In this document: one piece after another, positions 1 through 5,099 of the stretch
How the letters are laid out: every line of letters starts with the position of its first letter
Position numbering within the stretch: position 1 is the first letter of the stretch
Source: Clostridia bacterium
Lineage (GTDB): Bacteria > Bacillota > Clostridia > Oscillospirales > CAG-272
Direction of reading: 5' to 3'
NCBI GenBank assembly: GCA_017382615.1
Contig: JAFNZX010000026.1
Coordinates: 1 to 5,481 of the forward strand
DNA: 5,481 bases
The notes under the pieces: generated by a model
Told to the model about the DNA's origin: nothing
Databases searched by the model: none
What the model saw: the letters and a program-made list of their open reading frames with translations, nothing else
Made by a program: the position numbers and the translations under genes

Positions 1-539
1 ATATCCGCCCACAATCTCTCTGCCATTTCGGCAGGATAGCCGGTCTTGTCACCGTACACGTCCAGCGTACGCGGCGGGATCACCACGGTCAGCGGAAGAT
101 TTTGCGCTGCAAGGTCCGCGGACAACTGATTCAGCGCATTTGTCTGCGCGGCAACGCTATCCGTGGAATAATAGTCGGTGTCATACACGCGGGTCAGTCT
201 GTCCACGTAAGAATCAAACCAACGAACGGCAAGCACGCCGTCCTTGCCTAAAGCCACGCCGTTGTTGCCCATCTTGCCGATTGCAAGCTCGGCAATGCCC
301 TTAATGCCCACCAGCGCGTCACGCACGGGAAACTGATCGGCAAAGTATTCGTTCATGTCCGAGCCGAATTTGCCGTCCTTGAGCGACGCCCAGGTCAGCT
401 TGGGAAAGGTCTGCAGGCTGCGGTTTTCTTCCTCAGAGAAGTCGTTATCGGGCAATGCCGCAAACAAAATCAAGCCCAGTGCCAAAGGCAGCACGAACAG
501 CGCAATTGTCAGTATATGAATGAATTTTTGATGCTTCAT
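1..539 (-). CDS. DHHW/AlgJ-like O-acetylation partner protein, N-terminal part (runs off left edge)
   Basis: The sequence shows 179 N-terminal codons, read from an ATG at 539 down to base 1 with no stop, so the C-terminal part lies outside the window. Residues 8-29 form one hydrophobic segment (signal anchor or signal peptide) and the rest looks extracellular. An acidic stretch with ENRSLQTFPKL follows at about 38-48, then EYFADQFPVRDALVGIK at 64-80, and GVALGKDGVLAVRWF at 94-108. These are the N-terminal hallmarks of the DHHW family, related to AlgJ/AlgX SGNH-type acetyltransferases. In those systems the protein accepts acetyl groups from an AlgI-like MBOAT partner and transfers them to a polysaccharide outside the cell. 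The DHHW motif and the catalytic residues are not in view, so activity is inferred from family and neighbour. The gene starts 10 nt after the MBOAT gene ends and is almost certainly co-transcribed with it. Confidence 0.85.
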   Translation of the reverse strand, partial: MKHQKFIHILTIALFVLPLALGLILFAALPDNDFSEEENRSLQTFPKLTWASLKDGKFGSDMNEYFADQFPVRDALVGIKGIAELAIGKMGNNGVALGKDGVLAVRWFDSYVDRLTRVYDTDYYSTDSVAAQTNALNQLSADLAAQNLPLTVVIPPRTLDVYGDKTGYPAEMAERLWAD

Positions 540-543
540 GCTT

Positions 544-552
544 ACCTCCTCA
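544..552 (-). promoter_or_regulatory. Ribosome binding site overlapping the upstream stop codon
   Basis: Read on the minus strand, TGAGGAGGT contains the TGA stop of the MBOAT gene (552-550) and a full AGGAGG Shine-Dalgarno core (550-545). The core lies 5 nt before the ATG at 539. It fixes the start of the DHHW gene. A ribosome finishing MBOAT would sit on this site, which suggests translational coupling. Confidence 0.85.
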
Positions 553-1962
553 GAAAATATAGTAAAGGAACGGGCTGAAGGTGGAATCCACCAGATATGC
601 CGTGCAAAGCACGAGCAAAAGCGCACACGCCACGGGGGTTATATACGCTACAAGGGGCTTGTCCTTGCATTTGTCAAACAGCTTTTTGGGCAAGGGGGTC
701 ACGCCAATAAAGCACACGGTCAAGAGCGGCAGATAGCGCAACGCCTCGTATAGTGCTATGGGTGAGGCAAAGCCCACCGTGCCGATACCGAACATGCCCG
801 TAAAGATTGCCCAGCCCTCGGAGAGGTTGGGGAATGCAAAAATGATCCAACCGATGCCGATCAGCAAAAGCGCATAGGCGTGCGTCAAGACGCGCGGCAC
901 TTTTTCAAAGGCTTTGAGTAAGAACGCCTTTTCAAGCACCAAAATGACCAGGAAATACGCGCCCCAGAGCACGAAATTCCAAGACGCACCGTGCCAAAGA
1001 CCCGTCAGCAGCCAAACTGCGGCAAGGTTGAGATACTGACGCGCCTTTCCCTTTCGGTTGCCGCCCAGCGGGATATACACGTACTCGCGAAACCACGTGG
1101 AAAGCGTGATGTGCCAGCGACGCCAGAATTCGGTAATACTCCTTGAAATATAAGGGTAATCAAAGTTCTCGGGGAATTTAAAGCCGAACATCATGCCAAG
1201 ACCGATTGCCATATCGGAGTAGCCGGAAAAGTCGTAATAGATGTGCAACGTGTAGCAAATGACGGTCATCCACGCGCCAAGCGCGGTGTGCTCAAAGCCT
1301 GCAGCCGCCGAGAAATAGCGGAACGCGGCAGCCGCGCCGTCACCAAGCAGCACCTTTTTGGCAAGACCTGCGCAAAAGCGGCGCACGCCTGCGGCAAAGT
1401 CAGCCAAATTCTCGCGGCGACCGATGAGCTGATCGTCCACGTCGCGGTAACGCACGATAGGACCTGCGATGAGCTGCGGAAACAGCGTAACGTAGGTGCC
1501 AAAGGCGAAATAGTTCTTTTGCACCTCTGTTTCGCGGCGGTACAGATCAATGGTATAGGACATGATCTGGAAGGTGTAGAACGAAATGCCCACGGGCAGC
1601 GACAATCCCTCAATCGGCTTGGCAACCCCCGACAGGAACGGGATCAACGACAGCGTTTCCATGGTGAAGTTGAAGTATTTGAAGAACAGTAAAAACGACA
1701 GGTTGAGGGCAAGCGAAAGAATCATTGCCGCCTTGCACTTCCCGGGGGAGGTATGGCGGTATTTTTCGATAAAGAAGCCGCCCACGTACGCCACCGTGAT
1801 GGATGCCATCATCAAAAGAATATACAACGGCTCGCCCCAGCCGTAGAACACCAGCGACAGCACGAAAAGTACCACGTTTCTCCATTTACGCGGAAAAACG
1901 TAGTACGCAGCCAGCGTCAGCGGCAGATATGCAAACAAAAAAATCAACGACGAAAATACCAC
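550..1962 (-). CDS. AlgI/DltB-like MBOAT membrane O-acyltransferase
   Basis: The product is a complete 470-residue multi-pass membrane protein of the membrane-bound O-acyltransferase family, a length typical of AlgI-like members. Visible family blocks are FYGWGEPLYILL (39-50), SLPVGISFYTFQIMSYTIDLYR (121-142), FPQLIAGPIVRYRDV (161-175), YDFSGYSDMAIGLG (243-256), FWRRWHITLSTWFREYVYIPLGG (279-301) and GLWHGASWNFVLWG (321-334). His324 in the last block matches the near-invariant MBOAT catalytic histidine, and His284 is the second conserved histidine. AlgI-type proteins move acetyl groups across the membrane to a secreted acetyltransferase that modifies a surface polymer. The DHHW gene immediately downstream fits that partner. 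The substrate polysaccharide cannot be read from the sequence. The start is a GTG at 1962, chosen because AAAGGAG lies 6 nt upstream. DltB (D-alanylation) is less likely because no dltA, dltC or dltD is visible. Confidence 0.93.
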   Translation of the reverse strand: MVFSSLIFLFAYLPLTLAAYYVFPRKWRNVVLFVLSLVFYGWGEPLYILLMMASITVAYVGGFFIEKYRHTSPGKCKAAMILSLALNLSFLLFFKYFNFTMETLSLIPFLSGVAKPIEGLSLPVGISFYTFQIMSYTIDLYRRETEVQKNYFAFGTYVTLFPQLIAGPIVRYRDVDDQLIGRRENLADFAAGVRRFCAGLAKKVLLGDGAAAAFRYFSAAAGFEHTALGAWMTVICYTLHIYYDFSGYSDMAIGLGMMFGFKFPENFDYPYISRSITEFWRRWHITLSTWFREYVYIPLGGNRKGKARQYLNLAAVWLLTGLWHGASWNFVLWGAYFLVILVLEKAFLLKAFEKVPRVLTHAYALLLIGIGWIIFAFPNLSEGWAIFTGMFGIGTVGFASPIALYEALRYLPLLTVCFIGVTPLPKKLFDKCKDKPLVAYITPVACALLLVLCTAYLVDSTFSPFLYYIF

Positions 1963-1968
1963 GGCAAG

Positions 1969-1975
1969 CTCCTTT
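1969..1975 (-). promoter_or_regulatory. Ribosome binding site for the GTG-started MBOAT gene
   Basis: AAAGGAG on the minus strand is separated by 6 nt from the GTG at 1962-1960. No ATG is as well placed, so this site decides the non-ATG start. Confidence 0.8.
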
Positions 1976-2033
1976 GATTATCTATCATTCATGGTTTCCG
2001 TAAAAACCGGTAATTATTCTAAAGTATAAGTAT

Positions 2034-2062
2034 ATTATAAAATATTATGCGAATTTTGTCAA
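2034..2062 (-). promoter_or_regulatory. Perfect sigma-A/sigma70 consensus promoter for the O-acetylation operon
   Basis: On the minus strand, TTGACA (2062-2057) and TATAAT (2039-2034) are separated by exactly 17 bp of AT-rich sequence. Both hexamers match consensus completely. Transcription should start near 2027, giving a 5' UTR of about 65 nt before the GTG start of the MBOAT gene. No operator or riboswitch is obvious in that leader, so strong housekeeping expression is expected unless an unseen repressor acts here. Confidence 0.85.
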
Positions 2063-2122
2063 CCAAGCAAGCAGGGTTTAATAGAAAAAAACAACGCTTT
2101 TCGTCAGTGAATTCATGCAGGC

Positions 2123-2228
2123 AGGAGGAGCAAGCCCCTCCCCTACCGCTCGATGGAATAGAAGCAAAAACCGTTTCGCAAGGTCAGCTGTTCGCTCAAC
2201 CGTCGTAGGGGAGGGGCTTGCTCCTCCT
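2123..2228. repeat. MITE-like element: perfect 24-bp inverted repeat with a 58-nt loop
   Basis: The arms at 2123-2146 and 2205-2228 are exact reverse complements. They read AGGAGGAGCAAG at the outer edge of the left arm, followed by a run of CCCCTCCCCTAC. The 58-nt interior (2147-2204) holds no ORF. The arms resemble the 27-bp repeats at 4212-4238 and 4402-4428, sharing an AAG-CCCC-C-CCCTAC core. No transposase and no clear target-site duplication is visible; CAGGC occurs near both ends but at unequal distance. The element lies between two divergent promoters, so neither should transcribe it. A small non-autonomous mobile element or REP-type repeat is the most likely identity. Confidence 0.8.
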
Positions 2229-2300
2229 ATACACAGGCACAAAGTAATTTGCCTATAAGCCCTATCCTACGTACATCCGTAAAAAAATTCCCGATTTCAC

Positions 2301-2329
2301 TTGACAAAATGCTTTGAATGTAATATAAT
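2301..2329 (+). promoter_or_regulatory. Perfect sigma-A/sigma70 consensus promoter for the T-box/tyrS transcript
   Basis: TTGACA (2301-2306) and TATAAT (2324-2329) are separated by exactly 17 bp. Both hexamers are fully consensus. The predicted start is near 2335, just ahead of the T-box leader, as expected where control happens after initiation by attenuation. Confidence 0.9.
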
Positions 2330-2334
2330 ATCGC

Positions 2335-2630
2335 ATGTATCGGCTTTGACGGGAAGAAGTACCCGCATGCGACTCACAGAAAGTACCCGGTTGATGAGAG
2401 GGGCGAGGACGGCAGCGGCGAAATACATCCCCGAGCTCCGCCCCGAACGGTTTTCCCTTGTAGGCTGCGGCGGCAATTCCCCGTTATCGGAATGCGACTG
2501 CGCGTTTTTGACAAGCAGCCGACAGAGGCTTCTTTTGCAAGAAAGGAGCGAAGCAAGGTGGTAACACGGCGGCGTCCCCGCCCGTCCTTGATTTCGGTGC
2601 GTACCGAGGTCGGGGACTTTTTATTTTTTA
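2335..2630 (+). promoter_or_regulatory. T-box riboswitch leader of tyrS (tRNA-Tyr sensing)
   Basis: This untranslated leader sits between the consensus promoter and tyrS. The diagnostic T-box core AGGTGGTAACACGGC is at 2556-2570. Its TGGT (2559-2562) can pair with the ACCA end of an uncharged tRNA with discriminator A, as bacterial tRNA-Tyr has. Stem I is suggested by an AGTA element at 2358-2361 facing GAA at 2420-2422, with lower-stem pairing of CGGGA (2350-2354) to TCCC...G (2428-2433). The triplet after GAAA is TAC (2424-2426), a tyrosine codon, which I take as the specifier. A further stem pairs GGCTGC (2463-2468) with GCAGCC (2515-2520). In known T-boxes, uncharged tRNA stabilises the antiterminator and allows read-through. 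The T-box identity is firm; the exact stem assignments were made by eye. Confidence 0.9.
2574..2630 (+). terminator. T-box intrinsic terminator upstream of tyrS
   Basis: GTCCCCG (2574-2580) pairs perfectly with CGGGGAC (2611-2617). An inner hairpin TCGGT/ACCGA closes over GCGT, and a T-rich tract CTTTTTATTTTTT follows from 2617. It lies directly after the T-box core, so forming the antiterminator would sequester its 5' arm. Confidence 0.88.
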
Positions 2631-2654
2631 TACACACAAAGGAGAACACAAACT

Positions 2655-3887
2655 ATGCAAATCTATGAAGAATTGCAAGCGAGGGGACTGATCGCCCAGG
2701 TCACCGATGAAGCAGAGATCAGAGATATGATCAACCAAGGTAAGGCGACCTTCTACATCGGCTTTGACCCCACCGCTGATTCCCTGCACGTTGGTCACTT
2801 CATGGCACTGTGCCTGATGAAGAGACTGCAGATGGCAGGCAACAAGCCCGTCGTACTCATCGGCGGCGGCACCGCTATGGTCGGTGACCCCTCGGGCAGA
2901 ACCGACATGCGTCAGATGATGACCGAAGAAACCATTGCACACAACGTTGAGTGCTTCAAGCAGCAGATGTCCCGCTTTATTGACTTTGGCGAGGGCAAGG
3001 CGATCCTTGTCAACAACAAGGATTGGCTGATGCAGCTCAATTACGTTGAGGTACTGCGCGACGTTGGCGCATGCTTCTCCGTCAACAAGATGCTCAGCGC
3101 AGAGTGCTACAAGCAAAGAATGGAAAAGGGTCTTTCCTTCTTAGAGTTCAACTACATGATCATGCAGTCCTACGACTTCTACCATCTGTACAAGAACTAT
3201 GGCTGCAACATGCAGTTTGGCGGCGACGACCAGTGGTCCAACATGCTGGGCGGTACCGAGCTGATCCGCAGAAAGCTTGGCAAGGACGCTTACGCCATGA
3301 CCATTACCCTGCTGCTCAACTCCGAGGGCAAGAAGATGGGTAAGACCGCATCGGGTGCCGTATGGCTTGACCCCAAGAAGACCACTCCCTACGACTTCTA
3401 CCAGTACTGGAGAAACGTAAACGACGCGGACGTTCTCAAGTGCATCCGTATGCTGACCTTCCTGCCTCTTGAGCAGATCGACGCAATGGATTCCTGGGAG
3501 GGCGCACAGCTCAATACCGCCAAGGAAATTCTTGCTTACGAGCTGACCAAGCTGGTACACGGCGAAGAGGAAGCAGAAAAGGCACAGGCACAGGCACGCT
3601 CCCTGTTCTCCGCAGGCGGCGAGGCAAACGCTCCCGAGTATAAGCTGACCGACGCTGACTTCACCGGCGGCATGGTTGAGGGTCAGATCGACATCGGCTC
3701 CGTCATGGTCAAGGCAGGACTTGTCAAGTCCAAGTCCGAGGCACGCACCGCAATTCAGCAGGGCGGCGTGACCGTAGACGGCGAAAAGATCACCGACTTC
3801 AAGACCGCTTACACCAAGGCTGATCTTGCAGAAGGCAAGCTGTTCCGCAAGGGCAAGAAGACCTTTGTAAAGGTAATTGCAGAGTAA
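2655..3887 (+). CDS. tyrS: Tyrosyl-tRNA synthetase (TyrS)
   Basis: The product is a complete 410-residue class I synthetase, the usual TyrS length, which attaches tyrosine to tRNA-Tyr in the cytoplasm using ATP. The ATP-binding HIGH motif is HVGH at 45-48, preceded by YIGFDPTADSLH. The tyrosine pocket has Y167, Q171 and D174 (YMIMQSYD) and QFGGDDQW at 187-194. The second class I signature is KMGKT at 227-231, a common TyrS variant of KMSKS. The C-terminal region from about 345 is an S4 RNA-binding domain (IDIGSVMVKAGLVKSKSEARTAI...GGVTVDGEKI). The ATG at 2655 is preceded by AAAGGAG (2638-2644) with a 10-nt spacer. The gene is monocistronic, with its own promoter and T-box upstream and a strong terminator 15 nt after the stop. 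Codon choice is strongly biased (for example AAG for Lys, GGC for Gly), as expected of a highly expressed housekeeping gene. Confidence 0.98.
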   Translation: MQIYEELQARGLIAQVTDEAEIRDMINQGKATFYIGFDPTADSLHVGHFMALCLMKRLQMAGNKPVVLIGGGTAMVGDPSGRTDMRQMMTEETIAHNVECFKQQMSRFIDFGEGKAILVNNKDWLMQLNYVEVLRDVGACFSVNKMLSAECYKQRMEKGLSFLEFNYMIMQSYDFYHLYKNYGCNMQFGGDDQWSNMLGGTELIRRKLGKDAYAMTITLLLNSEGKKMGKTASGAVWLDPKKTTPYDFYQYWRNVNDADVLKCIRMLTFLPLEQIDAMDSWEGAQLNTAKEILAYELTKLVHGEEEAEKAQAQARSLFSAGGEANAPEYKLTDADFTGGMVEGQIDIGSVMVKAGLVKSKSEARTAIQQGGVTVDGEKITDFKTAYTKADLAEGKLFRKGKKTFVKVIAE

Positions 3888-3902
3888 TTGAACATCATTC
3901 CC

Positions 3903-3933
3903 CCGCCCGCGGCAATGCCGCGGGCGGTTTTTT
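3903..3933 (+). terminator. Rho-independent terminator of tyrS
   Basis: The arms at 3903-3914 (CCGCCCGCGGCA) and 3916-3927 are perfect inverted repeats, giving a very GC-rich stem of about 10 bp around a short loop. TTTTTT follows at 3928-3933. It starts 15 nt after the tyrS stop and should isolate tyrS from the repeat region. Confidence 0.95.
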
Positions 3934-4054
3934 CATAGGGAAAAATGCCATATCCGCCACATCTTGTGTCATCCTGCGCGAGCGATGCTGCAGAGCAGCG
4001 AGCGAGTCGAACTTTTGCGGGTCGAGGGCGCGACGTGACCGAGCAAGCAAAAGC

Positions 4055-4077
4055 GCGAATATTCGCCAAAGGCGAAT
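4055..4077. repeat. Overlapping palindromes around GCGAAT/ATTCGC
   Basis: GCGAATATTCGC (4055-4066) is a perfect 12-bp palindrome. ATTCGCC (4061-4067) also pairs with GGCGAAT (4071-4077) across AAA. The two pairings share bases and exclude each other. They are one module of the surrounding repeat element. Confidence 0.75.
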
Positions 4078-4078
4078 G

Positions 4079-4149
4079 TGATACCGGGGACTGTCCCCCC
4101 GTGTCGTGTCCGCAGGACATGATACTGCGGGACTGTCCCCCGTGTCGTG
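4079..4149. repeat. Two-copy direct repeat with 41-bp period
   Basis: TGATAC begins at 4079 and again at 4120. Each copy is followed by GGGACTGTCCCC(C)CGTGTCGTG (4087-4108 and 4129-4149), with one C fewer in the second copy. A GGGGA/TCCCC mini-hairpin lies in copy 1, and a second small hairpin pairs 4105-4111 with 4115-4121 including one G-T pair. A decayed third GGGAACTGTG follows at about 4157. No protein reading is supported. Confidence 0.75.
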
Positions 4150-4211
4150 GCGACGCGGGAACTGTGAACGGTTTGTGCAACGTCTGTTTAGCCAAAGTCA
4201 CATTTGCGCCC

Positions 4212-4238
4212 GCGGCGGGACGTAAAGCCCCGCCCTAC
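4212..4238. repeat. 27-bp GC-rich repeat, copy A
   Basis: This copy matches 4402-4428 over 27 bp with a single G/A difference at 4222. It contains GGCGGG and CCCGCC arms able to form a hairpin around ACGTAAAGC. Its CCCTAC end is shared with the arms of the inverted repeat at 2123-2228. Confidence 0.8.
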
Positions 4239-4266
4239 GAAATCATCCGTACTGAATGGAGATCCT

Positions 4267-4361
4267 CAAAACGCCTCCCGCGTTTTGCCTTTCAAAAATC
4301 CGCAATTCGTTGCAGATTTTTGAAAGTTCGACTCCGCAAATTCACCGCGTTGCGGTGAATT
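4267..4361. repeat. Three consecutive short hairpins
   Basis: Hairpin 1 pairs CAAAACGC (4267-4274) with GCGTTTTG (4280-4287) around CTCCC. Hairpin 2 pairs 4289-4300 with 4315-4326 perfectly over 12 bp, then after one C/A mismatch a further 4 bp closes on a TTCG loop. Hairpin 3 pairs 4339-4348 with 4352-4361 over 10 bp around GTT. The stems differ in sequence but have a similar size and are packed end to end. None has a T-tract, so they are not ordinary terminators. Confidence 0.8.
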
Positions 4362-4401
4362 ATCTTCGCATCAGGATGACACGGACGAGGGGAGGCGGCA
4401 T

Positions 4402-4428
4402 GCGGCGGGACATAAAGCCCCGCCCTAC
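4402..4428. repeat. 27-bp GC-rich repeat, copy B, abutting the sigma-factor promoter
   Basis: This is the second copy of the repeat at 4212-4238 (26 of 27 identical, same orientation). It lies outside the 3966-4382 inverted-repeat boundary. It ends 3 bp before the -35 element of the next promoter. Confidence 0.8.
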
Positions 4429-4431
4429 ATC

Positions 4432-4460
4432 TTGAAAAATTTCAAAATATATGCTAAAAT
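4432..4460 (+). promoter_or_regulatory. Extended -10 promoter with overlapping palindrome, for the sigma/anti-sigma operon
   Basis: TTGAAA (4432-4437) is a one-mismatch -35 and TAAAAT (4455-4460) a one-mismatch -10, with a 17-bp spacer and TGC directly before the -10 (extended -10). The expected start is near 4466. TTGAAA-AA-TTTCAA (4432-4445) is an inverted repeat covering the whole -35, so a dimeric regulator could bind there. The promoter looks like a housekeeping one rather than an ECF autoregulated type, though an alternative sigma cannot be excluded. Confidence 0.65.
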
Positions 4461-4467
4461 ATTGTCA

Positions 4468-4506
4468 GCAAAGCAAGGGGCTTTGCGACTTATAAGGTAG
4501 AGCCCC
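4468..4506 (+). promoter_or_regulatory. 5' UTR with two mutually exclusive hairpins
   Basis: GCAAAGC (4468-4474) pairs with GCTTTGC (4480-4486) over 7 bp around AAGGG. Alternatively GGGGCT (4477-4482) pairs with AGCCCC (4501-4506). The two structures share bases 4480-4482. No T-tract follows, so this is not a plain terminator. It may modulate access to the ribosome binding site at 4523-4529 or may be incidental. Confidence 0.4.
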
Positions 4507-4522
4507 CCAAAAAATCATCCCG

Positions 4523-4529
4523 AAAGGAG
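4523..4529 (+). promoter_or_regulatory. Ribosome binding site fixing the sigma-factor start
   Basis: AAAGGAG lies 9 nt before the ATG at 4539. An in-frame TTG at 4530 directly abuts this site and cannot be used with it, so the ATG is the start. Confidence 0.88.
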
Positions 4530-4538
4530 TTGCTTTGT

Positions 4539-5099
4539 ATGCAAGACAAAGACATCATCGATCTGTATTTTGCCCGAAACGAGCAGGCGATTGCAGAATC
4601 ATCCAACAAATACGGCTACTACTGTACAAGTATTGCGCAAAACATTCTGCATAATATGCAGGATGCCGAGGAGTGCGTCAACGACACCTGGCTGCGTGCT
4701 TGGAGCTCGATTCCCCCCACCAAGCCCGACCATCTGCAGCTCTACTTAGGCGGCATTACGCGTCATATCTCACTGGACAGATTTCGCCGTCAAAATGCCG
4801 CCAAGCGCGGAGGTGGTGAAATCGTGTTAGCACTTGACGAGATGCATGACGTGGTTGCCGCAGACACAGACCTTGCAACCGAGAGCACCGACCGTGAATT
4901 TTCCGAGATCTTTAACCGGTTTCTGTGGTCGCTGCCCGAGCGCGAGTGCAACATTTTTATTCGCCGCTACTACTACCTTGACCCTATTTCGCTGATCGCC
5001 AAACGATACGGACTGAGCGTTGCCAACGTACAAAAGATCCTCTCCCGCACGCGCCAGAAATTGCGTGAGTATCTGGACAAGGAGGGCTATGCAGTATGA
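4539..5099 (+). CDS. ECF-type RNA polymerase sigma factor
   Basis: The product is 186 residues, the usual size of a two-domain extracytoplasmic-function sigma factor. Region 2 spans about 15-86 and includes QDAEECVNDTWLRAWSSIP (41-59), matching the core-binding and -10 recognition helices, then HISLDRFRRQNAAKR (76-90). A linker follows. Region 4 spans about 126-180, with LPERECNIFIRRYYY (132-146) and a helix-turn-helix, LIAKRYGLSVANVQKILSR (152-170), that would read the -35. Such proteins direct RNA polymerase to a small regulon, often envelope stress or surface functions, and are held inactive by a membrane anti-sigma. The start is the ATG at 4539, with AAAGGAG 9 nt upstream. The stop overlaps the next gene's start (ATGA, 5096-5099), so the two are translationally coupled. 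The regulon and ECF subgroup cannot be read from this window. Confidence 0.95.
   Translation: MQDKDIIDLYFARNEQAIAESSNKYGYYCTSIAQNILHNMQDAEECVNDTWLRAWSSIPPTKPDHLQLYLGGITRHISLDRFRRQNAAKRGGGEIVLALDEMHDVVAADTDLATESTDREFSEIFNRFLWSLPERECNIFIRRYYYLDPISLIAKRYGLSVANVQKILSRTRQKLREYLDKEGYAV

Larger units (their letters stand above)
3966..4382. repeat. Composite non-coding element bounded by nested inverted repeats
   Basis: The outer ends GTGTCATCCTG (3966-3976) and CAGGATGACAC (4372-4382) are perfect 11-bp inverted repeats. A second, inner pair, GAGTCGAACTTT (4004-4015) and its reverse complement (4323-4334), is a perfect 12-bp match. Between them are a GCTGC/GCAGC hairpin (3987-3999), palindromes at 4055-4077, a 41-bp-period direct repeat (4079-4149), one copy of a GC-rich repeat (4212-4238) and hairpins at 4267-4361. 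No transposase or convincing ORF is present. TGTCATCCTG-type ends resemble dispersed repeats I recall from gut Clostridia genomes; this is memory, not a search result. It is best read as a MITE-like or REP-cluster element built up by nested insertions. A structured RNA is possible but no promoter was seen for one. Confidence 0.65.

Noticed and set aside
1243..1692. 149-codon plus-strand reading frame opposite the MBOAT gene
   Set aside because: It is antisense to an unambiguous MBOAT coding sequence and has no promoter, ribosome binding site or homology signal.
2301..2649. Short reading frames on both strands through the T-box leader
   Set aside because: The region is fully explained by promoter, T-box core and terminator. 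The plus-strand frame even starts inside the promoter.
2628..3116. 162-codon minus-strand reading frame opposite tyrS
   Set aside because: It is a shadow of tyrS codon bias on the other strand, with no ribosome binding site or family motifs.
3141..3560. 139-codon minus-strand reading frame opposite tyrS
   Set aside because: It lies wholly within tyrS, is explained by tyrS codon bias and has no start signals.
4079..4149. CRISPR-like repeats
   Set aside because: There are only two diverged copies, the intervening sequence is not spacer-like, and no cas genes are present.
3809..4201. 130-codon minus-strand reading frame over the tyrS end
   Set aside because: It overlaps the tyrS 3' end, passes through the tyrS terminator and the repeat element, and resembles no protein.
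3945..4358. 137-codon plus-strand reading frame across the repeat region
   Set aside because: It runs through inverted repeats, hairpins and the 41-bp repeat, has no ribosome binding site, and its composition simply follows the GC-rich repeats. It is also outside any transcript I can support.
4530..4538. TTG start three codons upstream for the sigma factor
   Set aside because: It directly abuts the AAAGGAG ribosome binding site, leaving no spacer. The ATG at 4539 has a normal 9-nt spacing.
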